NCBI RefSeq assembly: GCF_030408355.1
Contig: NZ_CP046606.1
Location: forward strand, 868,001 to 932,000
DNA: 64,000 bases
Reading direction: 5' to 3'
Source: Corynebacterium afermentans subsp. afermentans
GTDB taxonomy: Bacteria; Actinomycetota; Actinomycetes; Mycobacteriales; Mycobacteriaceae
Below are positions 1 to 7,881 of this stretch, in pieces. Both the position numbers and the translations under genes were made by a program. Within the stretch, counting starts at the first letter, position 1. Each line of letters begins with the position of its first letter. The notes under the pieces are model-generated. The model made no database searches. It had not been told where the DNA came from and saw only the letters and a program-made list of their open reading frames with translations.

Positions 1-177
1 GTGCTTGTACTCCACCTTTTCTCCGCATACCTCGCAGCGCCGTTCGTAGCGGATGCGCCCGCCGTCTTTGTCGTGGACTTGGTGGAAGGACAAATCGTGG
101 TCCTCGGTCGCCCCGTACGCTTTGACGGGGACGTTGACAAGGCCGAATGTGACGGAACCGGTCCAAACTGCGCGCAT
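1..177 (-). CDS. ku: Ku protein, N-terminal part (gene runs off the left edge)
   Basis: The reverse strand reads in frame from an ATG at 177 to base 1 with no stop, giving 59 residues that begin MRAVWTGSVTFGLVNVPVK and continue with ATEDHDLSFHQVH and a CEVC pair. This is the typical N-terminus of bacterial Ku, the homodimeric ring that binds double-strand DNA ends and recruits LigD in non-homologous end joining. It is divergent from ligD with only 35 bp between the two start codons, so both promoters must be compressed into or overlap that gap. The 3' part lies outside the window, so integrity cannot be judged. Identity is clear from the first 40 residues. Confidence 0.9.
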   Translation of the reverse strand, partial: MRAVWTGSVTFGLVNVPVKAYGATEDHDLSFHQVHDKDGGRIRYERRCEVCGEKVEYKH

Positions 178-212
178 GCGCCTCACTCTACGCACGCCTC
201 TACAGTGGGGCC

Positions 213-2498
213 ATGGGCAATGACCAGAAGGTGCGCGTCGGCGGCCGCGAGCTCACCGTGAGCAACTTGGACAAGGTGCTCTACCCGGCCACCGGCACCA
301 CTAAGGCCGATGTCATGCGCTATTACCAGGCTGTTGCCGAAGTGCTCGTCCCTCAAGCCAATAGGAGGCCGGTGACCAGGAAGAGGTGGCCCGAAGGCGT
401 CGATAAGCAAAGCTTCTTCCGCAAAGACCTCGAGGATTCGGCGCCCGAGTGGGTGCCAACCGGCACCATCCAGCACACCACAAGCGTCAACGCGTATCCG
501 CTTATCGACGGCTCCGCCACCCTCGCATGGCTTTCCCAAGTCGCGGCATTAGAGCTGCACACCCCGCAGTGGCGCTTCGGCGCGGACGGCAAACCGCAGA
601 ACCCTGACCGGCTGGTGCTGGACCTGGACCCGGGCTCCGGCGTCGAATTACACGACACCGCGGAAATCGCGCTGGAGTGCCGCGAGATTCTTGAAGACAT
701 GGGGCTGACCTGCGTGCCGGTGACCTCGGGATCCAAAGGCATCCACCTCTACGCGGGTCTGGACGGCACCAGCGACGCCGACGCCGTGGCCAAAGTGGCC
801 AAAACCCTCGCGCAGCACCTGCAGCGCGCGCACCCGGACCGCGTCACCGCCGCGATGGCGAAGGCCGAGCGCAACGGACGCGTGTTCATCGACTGGAGCC
901 AGAACAACGGGAAGAAAACCACCATCAGCCCGTACTCGCTACGCGGACGCGAGCGCCCCACGGTGGCGGCGCCGCGCACGTGGGAGGAGATCGCGGACCC
1001 GGCGCTGCGGCAGCTGGAGCTCGACGAGGTCATCGCCCGCGTTGAGGACGGGCTCGACCCCATTGCGGCCCTCGGCGCGCCGGGGGAGGACCGGCTGGCC
1101 ACGTACCGCTCCATGCGCGACAAAACCAAAACCGGCGAACCGGTGCCCGACGCCGCCCCGGCCCCGCGCGAAGGCGAGCCGATCTTCGTCATCGGCGAGC
1201 ACTACGCCTCCCACCTGCACTGGGATTTCCGCCTGGAGCACGATGGGGTGCTCGTCTCCTGGGCCGTGCCGAAGGGCCCGCCGCTGGAAACCGATATCAA
1301 CCGTCTCGCCGTGCAGACTGAGGACCACCCGATCGAATACGCCGAGTTCGAAGGCACCATCCCGAAGGGCCAGTACGGCGCGGGCACGGTGAAAATCTGG
1401 GACATCGGCACCTGCGAGATAGAAAAGTGGCGCGAAGACGAGATCATCGCCATCCTCCACGGCCGCGACGGCGGCGGCTTGGGCGGCATCCCGCGCCGCT
1501 TCGCACTCATCCGCACCGATGAGAAAAACTGGCTGCTCAAGCTCACCCGGGACCAGCCCAGCGCCGCGCCCGCCACAACGCCACTCGCCCCGATGCTGCC
1601 CACCGCGGCCACCCGCGGCGACATCACCCTCGAACAACACGACGGCACCGAGTTCGCCTACGAGATGAAGTGGGACGGCTACCGCATCCTCGCGGACGTC
1701 GGCGACACGGTCCGCCTGCGCAGCCGCAGCGGCAAGGACTACACGCCCCTATTCCCGCATACGGACGAGCTTGCGCACTTGCTTGTCGACGGCGGCTGCC
1801 TCGACGGCGAGCTCGTCGCCCTCGACGCCAACGGAAAGCCGGACTTCTCCGCCCTGCACCGCGCCGACCAACACGACATAGGGGCCAACCTGCGCTACAT
1901 GGTCTTCGACCTGCTGCGCCTGGGCGGGCGCGACCTCACCCACGAGTCCTGGAGCGCCCGCCGCGAGCTGCTCGAGCGTCTCGACGAAACCGAGCACGTG
2001 GTCATCCCGCCCGCAACCACCGGCTCCTTCGACACCGCATGGCGCGCCGCCGAGGAACTCGGGCTGGAGGGTGTGGTGGCCAAACGCACCGACGCCGAAT
2101 ACGCGCCGGGGGAGCGCTCCCGCGCGTGGCTAAAAGTCAAGCGCGCCCTGCACCAGGAGGTGGTGGTCGTGGGCGTGCGCACCGGCAATCGCGGCATCGC
2201 GTCGCTGCTGGTCGCGGTGCCCGACGAGGGCGGCGAGCTGCGCTACGCGGGCCGTGTGGGCACGGGTTTTTCCAACTCCCAGCTCGCCGACATCGGCCGC
2301 AAGCTGCGCCGCGTCGAGCGCACAACCCCGCCGATAGACATTCCCGCCTCCGATGCGAAGGACGCCTGGTGGGTGAGCCCGAAGTACGTCGCTGAGGTGC
2401 AGCTCGCTGGCGCTACCGCAGACCGAAAGGTGCGCCAGGCATCATGGAGAGGTTGGCGCGAGGACAAGGACCCCAGCCAGGTCCGCTGGGAAGTATAA
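213..2498 (+). CDS. ligD: ATP-dependent DNA ligase LigD (POL-PE-LIG)
   Basis: 761 residues in the mycobacterial domain order. The N-terminal primase/polymerase domain carries LDLDPG, with the metal-binding Asp pair near residues 137 and 139. The central 3'-phosphoesterase domain carries SHLHWDFRLEHDG, with His336 and Asp338. The C-terminal ATP-dependent ligase domain carries EMKWDGYR, with the adenylated lysine at about 486. LigD fills, trims and seals double-strand breaks with Ku. It starts 35 bp from the divergent ku gene, and a 2H phosphoesterase gene follows after 10 bp. No clear Shine-Dalgarno sequence precedes the ATG; a TACAGT hexamer lies just upstream, which fits a leaderless start. 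All three domains look complete, so end joining should be functional. Confidence 0.96.
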   Translation: MGNDQKVRVGGRELTVSNLDKVLYPATGTTKADVMRYYQAVAEVLVPQANRRPVTRKRWPEGVDKQSFFRKDLEDSAPEWVPTGTIQHTTSVNAYPLIDGSATLAWLSQVAALELHTPQWRFGADGKPQNPDRLVLDLDPGSGVELHDTAEIALECREILEDMGLTCVPVTSGSKGIHLYAGLDGTSDADAVAKVAKTLAQHLQRAHPDRVTAAMAKAERNGRVFIDWSQNNGKKTTISPYSLRGRERPTVAAPRTWEEIADPALRQLELDEVIARVEDGLDPIAALGAPGEDRLATYRSMRDKTKTGEPVPDAAPAPREGEPIFVIGEHYASHLHWDFRLEHDGVLVSWAVPKGPPLETDINRLAVQTEDHPIEYAEFEGTIPKGQYGAGTVKIWDIGTCEIEKWREDEIIAILHGRDGGGLGGIPRRFALIRTDEKNWLLKLTRDQPSAAPATTPLAPMLPTAATRGDITLEQHDGTEFAYEMKWDGYRILADVGDTVRLRSRSGKDYTPLFPHTDELAHLLVDGGCLDGELVALDANGKPDFSALHRADQHDIGANLRYMVFDLLRLGGRDLTHESWSARRELLERLDETEHVVIPPATTGSFDTAWRAAEELGLEGVVAKRTDAEYAPGERSRAWLKVKRALHQEVVVVGVRTGNRGIASLLVAVPDEGGELRYAGRVGTGFSNSQLADIGRKLRRVERTTPPIDIPASDAKDAWWVSPKYVAEVQLAGATADRKVRQASWRGWREDKDPSQVRWEV

Positions 2499-2508
2499 GG
2501 AGCAATCG

Positions 2509-3000
2509 GTGTCGCCCGAGAACATACTGCTGCGCCTGCCAAAGGCCGAAGAGCAAGCCGTGCGCGAGATCTACGCCGAGCTCGCCGGGCGCGGCTTCCC
2601 GCAGCAGCACCAGCGCCCGCACATCTCCGTCACCTTCGCGCCTGCCATGCACCGCCGCGCCATCGCCGCGGCGACGGACCTTCTACCGCCCGTGTTGCCT
2701 GCAGCTTTACGACGTTCCGGTCTCGCCATCTTCGGCACCAAGTCCAAACAGACCGTTGCTTGGCTGCTCGAGGCGCCGGAGGAGCTCGAGCGTGCAGCCC
2801 GGGCCGTCAGCAGCGCGAACCCGGAGGGCCGCGGCGAGCGCTGGATCCCGCACCTGACCATGGGGCTGCGCCTGCCCAAACGCATCGTGCCGGACTACAT
2901 CGCCGCGCTACAGGAGGTCACCTCGCCTCACTTCAAGGAGCTCACCGCGCAGCGGGCCGCGTTCTACCAGCCCAGTCTGGGCACTGAGCTCGAGCTCTAG
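2509..3000 (+). CDS. 2H phosphoesterase (2'-5' RNA ligase/ThpR-like family)
   Basis: 163 residues with the two HxT/S signatures of the 2H superfamily: HISVTF at His38 and HLTMGL at His115. Members hydrolyse or ligate 2',5' bonds or open cyclic phosphates in RNA or small nucleotides. The start is GTG at 2509, supported by the AAGGAG just upstream at about 2497-2502, which overlaps the ligD stop codon. The 10-bp spacing makes it part of the ligD transcript. That context suggests, but does not prove, a role in processing RNA-like or cyclic phosphate ends during repair. The specific substrate cannot be read from the sequence. Confidence 0.8.
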   Translation: MSPENILLRLPKAEEQAVREIYAELAGRGFPQQHQRPHISVTFAPAMHRRAIAAATDLLPPVLPAALRRSGLAIFGTKSKQTVAWLLEAPEELERAARAVSSANPEGRGERWIPHLTMGLRLPKRIVPDYIAALQEVTSPHFKELTAQRAAFYQPSLGTELEL

Positions 3001-3003
3001 GGG

Positions 3004-3747
3004 CTAGTCGTGCAGGGGCGAAGCGCCGTCGATAGGCAATTGAGCGTCAGGGAGCGGCGCATCGGACGCGGCTACGACGACGTTGCCGTAGCCGCGGCCC
3101 GTAAACGTCGCGGCGGTATTGGCGAAAACCTCTTGCAGTCCGGCGACAGTGGCGCGGGCGCGGGGCAGGCCAGCCACATCGCCGACGTTGACCACGAATA
3201 GCCCGCCCGGGGTCAGGGCGCGGTACGCCGCCCGGTAGAACTCCACCGTGGTCAGCGGGCGGGGAGTGTCGGCACCGGCGAAGACGTCGCGCACGATCAC
3301 GTCCACCGATCCGGGCGCGAGCGCGTGGGTGAACGCACGCGCTTCTGCGACAGCGATCTCTACCGGCGGATCAAACGCCTCGCGCACCAGGTGGGCCAAC
3401 CCCCGGTCCAACTCGACGGCGATGTTGCGGCTGTCCCACCGGTGCTGCACATAGCTCGGCAGCGCGCAACCGGCCGCGCCCAGGTGCACTGCAATAAACG
3501 GTTCCGGAACGCTCGCGGCCTCGATGAAGTCCGCGATCCACCGCATGTAGTCGTACCCCAGCACCTCCGGCGCGCCGGGCACGACGTACGACGACGGCAC
3601 CCGGTTGACCTCCAACACGTACGCGCCGTCGCGTTCCGGGTCCGCGAGGATGCTGGCCGTGCCGGTGTCGATGGGGTAGGTGCCCTCGATGCGTTTCTTC
3701 CGAGCGCGCGGCTTACGGCGGCGGTGGTTGGACATGGGAGTATGCAT
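3004..3747 (-). CDS. Spermidine synthase-like SAM-dependent protein
   Basis: 247 residues. A basic N-terminus (RRRKPRARKKR) precedes a Rossmann-type fold with a glycine-rich strand (VHLGAAGCALP), an acidic end of the second strand (AVELD), and DVIVRDVFAG followed by PRPLTTVEFYRAAYRALTPGGLFVVN. This is the pattern of the spermidine synthase-like family common in Actinobacteria, which often lacks polyamine-binding residues and may not make spermidine. Two starts are possible, ATG at 3747 or ATG at 3735, and neither has a strong Shine-Dalgarno. It is convergent with the phosphoesterase gene, ending 3 bp from it. The methyltransferase-like fold is clear; the substrate is unknown. Confidence 0.75.
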   Translation of the reverse strand: MHTPMSNHRRRKPRARKKRIEGTYPIDTGTASILADPERDGAYVLEVNRVPSSYVVPGAPEVLGYDYMRWIADFIEAASVPEPFIAVHLGAAGCALPSYVQHRWDSRNIAVELDRGLAHLVREAFDPPVEIAVAEARAFTHALAPGSVDVIVRDVFAGADTPRPLTTVEFYRAAYRALTPGGLFVVNVGDVAGLPRARATVAGLQEVFANTAATFTGRGYGNVVVAASDAPLPDAQLPIDGASPLHD

Positions 3748-3805
3748 ACCTGTTGTGTGGCCGGTATCGCACCCGAATCGAGGACCCGGGGGTAGGCGGG
3801 GTTGG

Positions 3806-3811
3806 TACGAT
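3806..3811 (+). promoter_or_regulatory. -10 hexamer for a leaderless start
   Basis: TACGAT lies 6 nt before the ATG at 3818, with no Shine-Dalgarno sequence between them. This spacing puts the transcription start on or next to the start codon, as in leaderless actinobacterial mRNAs. Confidence 0.5.
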
Positions 3812-3817
3812 CACAGC

Positions 3818-4330
3818 ATGGTTTATCTGTCACGGGACTACATCGGGGAACTGGAAACCTCCCAGGCCCCCATTGTCGCCCCTGACTTCACCTCGCTGCC
3901 TCGCGACCCGAATGAGCTGTTCGCGGCCTGGTTCATGGAAGCCGTGGAAGCGGGAATGCTCGATGTTAGCGCGACGGCGGTTGCAACTGTCGACAAGCAC
4001 GGGCACCCAGACGCGCGCATCATGGACCTGCTCCACCTGGATTCAGACGGCTTCCACTTCGGCACCGGCAAGAACACCGCCAAGGTCCAACAACTGGAAA
4101 CCACCTGGGCGGCCGCGCTCACCTTTTGGTGGCAGCCGCTGCGGCGCTCCGTGCGCGTGAAAGGGATCGCTCACCGAAAGGTGGACGGGGAGCGGTTCAA
4201 CCTGTGGTGCGTGAAGCCGCACCACTTCGAGTTCTTCTACCTTTGGGAAGACCGCCTCAAAACCGACAGGGTGGTCTACCAGTGCGACGACACCGATTTC
4301 TGGGACCGCATCCGCATCATGGACAACTAG
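3818..4330 (+). CDS. Pyridoxamine 5'-phosphate oxidase family protein
   Basis: 170 residues with the FMN-binding split-barrel pattern of the PNPOx family: NELFAAWFMEAVEAGMLDVSATAVATVD, then PDARIMDLLHLDSDGFHFGTG and ALTFWWQPLRRSVRVKG. The start at 3818 was chosen because homology begins there and a -10 hexamer sits 6 nt upstream; the frame is open further upstream but overlaps the divergent gene. It is about 40 residues shorter than classical PdxH (roughly 210-220) and its end (WDRIRIMDN) lacks the RLAP-type terminus that closes the PLP site. It may be a general flavin-dependent oxidoreductase of the family rather than true PdxH. Confidence 0.75.
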   Translation: MVYLSRDYIGELETSQAPIVAPDFTSLPRDPNELFAAWFMEAVEAGMLDVSATAVATVDKHGHPDARIMDLLHLDSDGFHFGTGKNTAKVQQLETTWAAALTFWWQPLRRSVRVKGIAHRKVDGERFNLWCVKPHHFEFFYLWEDRLKTDRVVYQCDDTDFWDRIRIMDN

Positions 4331-4336
4331 GCGCTG

Positions 4337-5761
4337 TTAATCGTTCCAGGATTTCGTCCTTGCGAAGAAGCATGCGACCACGGCGCCTGCCGCGATGACG
4401 GCGCACGGCAGCCAGATCGAATTGCTCATCGCCAGCGCGAACGGTTCGTGCAGCGCCTCCGGCAGCGGGCCTGTCGCCTGACCCGCGGTGGCCATGTCGC
4501 CCGCGCCGGCTCCGTCGCCAAGCTTGGCGGCGAGCTGCGACGACATCATCGCCGCGATCGCCGCCGACCCGATCACCCCGCCGATCTGGCGGGTGGTGTT
4601 GTACACGCTCGAGCCGGCGCCGGCCAGGCGCGGGTCCAAGTTGCGGGTGGCGATCATGGAAAGCGGGCCCCACATCAGCGAGTTGGCCACGCCATAGACC
4701 ACGGCGATGGCGTACATCCAGCGCGGGTCCACCGCCGGGGTGGTGATCAGCGCCGAGATGCCTATCGACGCCGCCGCCAAGGTGAGGCCGGTGATGGCGA
4801 AGGGCTTCGGGTCGTGCGTGTTGGTCAGCTTGCCAACCCACGGCGACAGCAGACCGGAGACCACACCCGACGGCAGCACCAGCAGCGCCGCCTGGGTGGG
4901 GGTAAAGCCCTGCACCGTCTGCACGTAGATCATCCACGGGATGATGTAGGTGGAAATAGCGAAGCCGACCGTGGAGATAGTGGCGCCGGCGAGAGAGAAG
5001 TTGCGGTCCTGGAACAACGCCAACGGCACTAGCGCGCTACCGCCCTGCCTGGACTGCCAGCTGAAAAACAGCACCATCGTCGCCGCACCCGCGAAAAGCA
5101 GCGCCCACACGCGCCAGTCCCAGTTGAAGTTCTCCGCTTCCTGGATGCCAAAGACCAGGCAGAACATGCTCACGGTGCTTAACCCCACGCCCACCCAGTC
5201 GAAGTGCCTGTTGGTCTTGTCCAGGCGCGGCACGTAGATCCACGCCAGGACCAGGCCGAGCACACCGACGGGGACGTTGACGAAGAAGATCCAGGGCCAA
5301 CCGGAGGCGTCGACAAGCACACCGCCCAACAGCGGACCCGTGACGGTGGCGAGGCCAGCCGTGGCGCCCCACACACCCATCGCGCCGCCGCGCTCCTTCG
5401 GAGAGAACGTGCGGATCATCACCGACATGGTTTGCGGCGTGACCATCGCACCACCAAAGCCCTGGAACGCGCGGGCGGCGATCAGCGCGGCCGAGGTGGA
5501 GGCCAACCCGCACGCCAGCGACGACGCCGTGAACAGCGCCAGGCCGGTGAGGTAGATGGTTCGGGGGCCGAAACGGTCGCCGAGGCGGCCAGTGATCAAC
5601 AGTGGCACCGCGTACGCCAAAAGGTACGCGGAGTTGACCCAGATGACCTCGTTATAGGAGGCATCGAGGCCCTCTGAGATCGCGGGGATCGCCACCGAAA
5701 CAATGGTGGAATCCACCAGGATCATGAAAACCCGAGCATCATCGACCACAGGGCCGGCCAC
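4337..5761 (-). CDS. MFS drug:H+ antiporter, DHA2 (14-TM) family
   Basis: 474 residues, strongly hydrophobic, with the DHA2 landmarks: FMILVDSTIVSVAIP in TM1, GRLGDRFGPRTIYLTG after TM2, ARAFQGFGGAMVTPQ in TM4 and GPLLGGVL in TM5. These transporters export drugs, dyes or small metabolites using the proton gradient. The start used is GTG at 5761. The frame stays open for about 15 codons upstream without another good start, so the N-terminus before TM1 is short. It lies 45 bp downstream of the secreted DUF4185 gene on the same strand and is probably cotranscribed with it. The substrate is not predictable. Confidence 0.85.
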   Translation of the reverse strand: MAGPVVDDARVFMILVDSTIVSVAIPAISEGLDASYNEVIWVNSAYLLAYAVPLLITGRLGDRFGPRTIYLTGLALFTASSLACGLASTSAALIAARAFQGFGGAMVTPQTMSVMIRTFSPKERGGAMGVWGATAGLATVTGPLLGGVLVDASGWPWIFFVNVPVGVLGLVLAWIYVPRLDKTNRHFDWVGVGLSTVSMFCLVFGIQEAENFNWDWRVWALLFAGAATMVLFFSWQSRQGGSALVPLALFQDRNFSLAGATISTVGFAISTYIIPWMIYVQTVQGFTPTQAALLVLPSGVVSGLLSPWVGKLTNTHDPKPFAITGLTLAAASIGISALITTPAVDPRWMYAIAVVYGVANSLMWGPLSMIATRNLDPRLAGAGSSVYNTTRQIGGVIGSAAIAAMMSSQLAAKLGDGAGAGDMATAGQATGPLPEALHEPFALAMSNSIWLPCAVIAAGAVVACFFARTKSWND

Positions 5762-5806
5762 GGTGAACGAGTTGAGGTTTGACGCACCGGGGAGATGATA
5801 CCGGGC

Positions 5807-7261
5807 CTAGAACGGCAGCATCTGCTGGATCGGCTCCGGCAGCATGTCCCTGTACATCGGCAGCGTCACCGCCCCGATGGCGCCGATGGCCGCGAGCACG
5901 CCCAGAATGATGCCGACGGTGCGCAGGGTACTCAGCGTGTTGCTGTCCTCCGAGGACAAGAACAGCTCGGGCTTGTCGTTGACCAGGTTGTCCTCAGCCT
6001 CCATGTCGGTGGTGGACTCCGACCCCTGCTTGACTACAGTGACCTCGGGCTCCTCGCGCACCTCGTCCGCGTCGATGCCGTTCACCTCGTCCAGCCCCTT
6101 CACGTTGAACTGGGTGGCGGTGTAGCGGCTGTTGTCGGTGGTGTTCCACTGAGAGACCACAATGTCCATGTCGTCCAGGTGCGAGCCCGGCACGATGTAG
6201 CCGCCGTAGGGCTGCGACCAGTTCAGCGGGGTCTGCTTGCTGTCCCAGGACCCGTGCCGTGCGATTTTGGCTACCCGGACGTCGTCCCAGTCGCGTTCCA
6301 AAGTCTCGGAGATGCGCACCTCGACGCTCAGCGAGTCCTCGTTGAACATGACCAGAACCCAGTGGCCGTCGATGTAGCGCAGGCACATCTCGCCGGCCTT
6401 CACGTTGTCCTGCAGGATCGGTTCGGCGTGATCGGTCCAATCGTCGATCGAGGCGCTGTAGCCCTCCCAGTTGCCCGGGTTGTGAATGTCTTCCGGCTTG
6501 AAGCGGAACAGGTACACCGCCGAATCGCGGCCGAATTTGGTGGTGGTGGCGTAGATGTAGCCGTCCGGGCCCTCGTCCCAGCTAATCAGTTGCGTCACAC
6601 CGCCCATGTGATTGCCGCGGGTGGAGCTGATTTCTTTCCAGGTTTTACCGCCGTCGTCGGACTTCCACACGTTGGAGGAAACCACGTCGCCAAAAGCGGG
6701 GGCATGGAAGGTGCCGTGCAAGTACAGCGTGCCGTCGATGTTGATCACGTCGGACGGAATCAGGGTGCTTTGGTTGATGCGGCGGTACGAGATCATGTCG
6801 CTGACCTCGGAGGTGTTGTCGATGGGGCGCAGGATCTTGATAAAGCCGTCCTCGTCCATGGTGGCCACCACCCCGACCGGGCTCATCCACCCTTGGCCGA
6901 AATCCCCGCGGAAGGAGTCGCCGAAGATCATGGCGAACTCGCCGTTGCCCATCGGCGCCATCGCCCCCAGGTCGCCGCTGCGGAACCCGGTGTGGGCGGA
7001 GTATTTACCCAGCACGTCGTCCATGATTTGGATGGTGGTGCCGTTGGGCAGCCGCAGCGGATTCGACGCGGTCTTCTTCGGCGGCTCCACGGGCACCCAC
7101 GGCTTCTTCTCGCGCTTCTTCTTCGCGGGGGTGCCGGAGGAAGAAGACAGGCTGGACAGGCTCGATTCCGCATGCGCCTGGGGCGCGGTCACGGCCGTCA
7201 GCGCGAGGGCGCTGGCCACACCTGCGCTGAGAAGGATCTTCGGGGTTGTCTGGGTGCGCAT
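5807..7261 (-). CDS. Secreted, C-terminally anchored DUF4185 protein (candidate D-arabinan hydrolase)
   Basis: 484 residues. A signal peptide ends at about Ala31 (APQAHA), followed by a Ser/Lys-rich linker. A beta-propeller-like DUF4185 domain covers roughly residues 60-390 (MGNGEFAMIFGDSFRG, WMSPVGVVA, VWKSDDGGKTW, GGVTQLISWDEGPDGYIY). An acidic stalk and a C-terminal membrane segment near 444-466 follow. To my knowledge DUF4185 includes recently described endo-D-arabinanases (family GH183), which would fit turnover of the arabinogalactan in this cell wall; that function is inferred from the family. AAGGCGAG precedes the ATG. A DHA2 exporter follows 45 bp downstream. Confidence 0.75.
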   Translation of the reverse strand: MRTQTTPKILLSAGVASALALTAVTAPQAHAESSLSSLSSSSGTPAKKKREKKPWVPVEPPKKTASNPLRLPNGTTIQIMDDVLGKYSAHTGFRSGDLGAMAPMGNGEFAMIFGDSFRGDFGQGWMSPVGVVATMDEDGFIKILRPIDNTSEVSDMISYRRINQSTLIPSDVINIDGTLYLHGTFHAPAFGDVVSSNVWKSDDGGKTWKEISSTRGNHMGGVTQLISWDEGPDGYIYATTTKFGRDSAVYLFRFKPEDIHNPGNWEGYSASIDDWTDHAEPILQDNVKAGEMCLRYIDGHWVLVMFNEDSLSVEVRISETLERDWDDVRVAKIARHGSWDSKQTPLNWSQPYGGYIVPGSHLDDMDIVVSQWNTTDNSRYTATQFNVKGLDEVNGIDADEVREEPEVTVVKQGSESTTDMEAEDNLVNDKPELFLSSEDSNTLSTLRTVGIILGVLAAIGAIGAVTLPMYRDMLPEPIQQMLPF

Positions 7262-7350
7262 GGGGCTCGCCTTTTCTACAGATGTTGGTGAGACATTTCA
7301 GAACCAGAGAGCACTTTAGCACCGGATACGCGCCCGAGTTGGCGTTTGAA

Positions 7351-7386
7351 AAAGCCCGGAAACGAACCTTCGCGTTTCCGGGCTTT
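7351..7386 (-). terminator. Rho-independent terminator of the cupin gene
   Basis: A 14-bp perfect stem (7351-7364 with 7373-7386) encloses an 8-nt loop. On the minus strand it is followed by a run of five T, directly after the cupin stop codon. The symmetric AAAA/TTT flanks could let it work in both directions. Confidence 0.75.
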
Positions 7387-7408
7387 CGCCAGTTTTACAC
7401 AGCGCTGT

Positions 7409-7828
7409 TTACACAGCGTCGGTTTCCTGCGGGTCGTTATCCGCGTCCGCCTTGGTTTCGTGGCGGGTGCCGGGGGCGTGCTCCGGCGGGGAGTAGATGG
7501 AGTACAGCTTCGCCGGCGCGTCGGATTCGTTGACGAAGTTGTGCCACTTGCCGGCCGGCACGAATGCGGCCCAGTCGGCCTTGATCACTTCGTCGATTTC
7601 CAGGTCGTCCTCGGACGGGCCGATCTGTGCGCGCAGTTCGCCTTCCTCGAGGCGGAGGAACTGGTCGTGGTCGTCGTGGATCTCGGCGCCGATTTCGCCG
7701 CCGACCGGGATGGTCATCACGGTCAGCTGCAGGTTCTTGCCGGTCCACAGCGTGTCGCGGAACGCCTCGTTGTCCAGCGTCGCCTTCTCAATGTCCACCA
7801 CAAACGGGTTGGGGCCCTTGTCAGCCAT
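7409..7828 (-). CDS. Cupin-domain protein
   Basis: About 139 residues with cupin motif 1 (GGEIGAEIHDDHDQFLRLEEGE, containing the metal-binding His and Glu residues) and motif 2 (PAGKWHNFVN). These small beta-barrels bind a divalent metal and act as isomerases, dioxygenases or sensors; the reaction is not predictable. Two adjacent ATG codons follow a strong GAGGAGG. The second, at 7828, has the more usable 4-nt spacing, while 7831 has only 1 nt. The gene ends in a clear terminator and stands alone. The C-terminal 25 residues are acidic and probably disordered. Confidence 0.8.
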   Translation of the reverse strand: MADKGPNPFVVDIEKATLDNEAFRDTLWTGKNLQLTVMTIPVGGEIGAEIHDDHDQFLRLEEGELRAQIGPSEDDLEIDEVIKADWAAFVPAGKWHNFVNESDAPAKLYSIYSPPEHAPGTRHETKADADNDPQETDAV

Positions 7829-7881
7829 CATGCCTCCTCGGTTGTTGGAAGTGTTCCACGTCCGAGCCTAGGGGCTTTCGC

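Noticed and set aside
1..261. Open frame on the plus strand at the left edge
   Set aside because: Antisense to the ku gene, whose N-terminus is recognisable on the minus strand.
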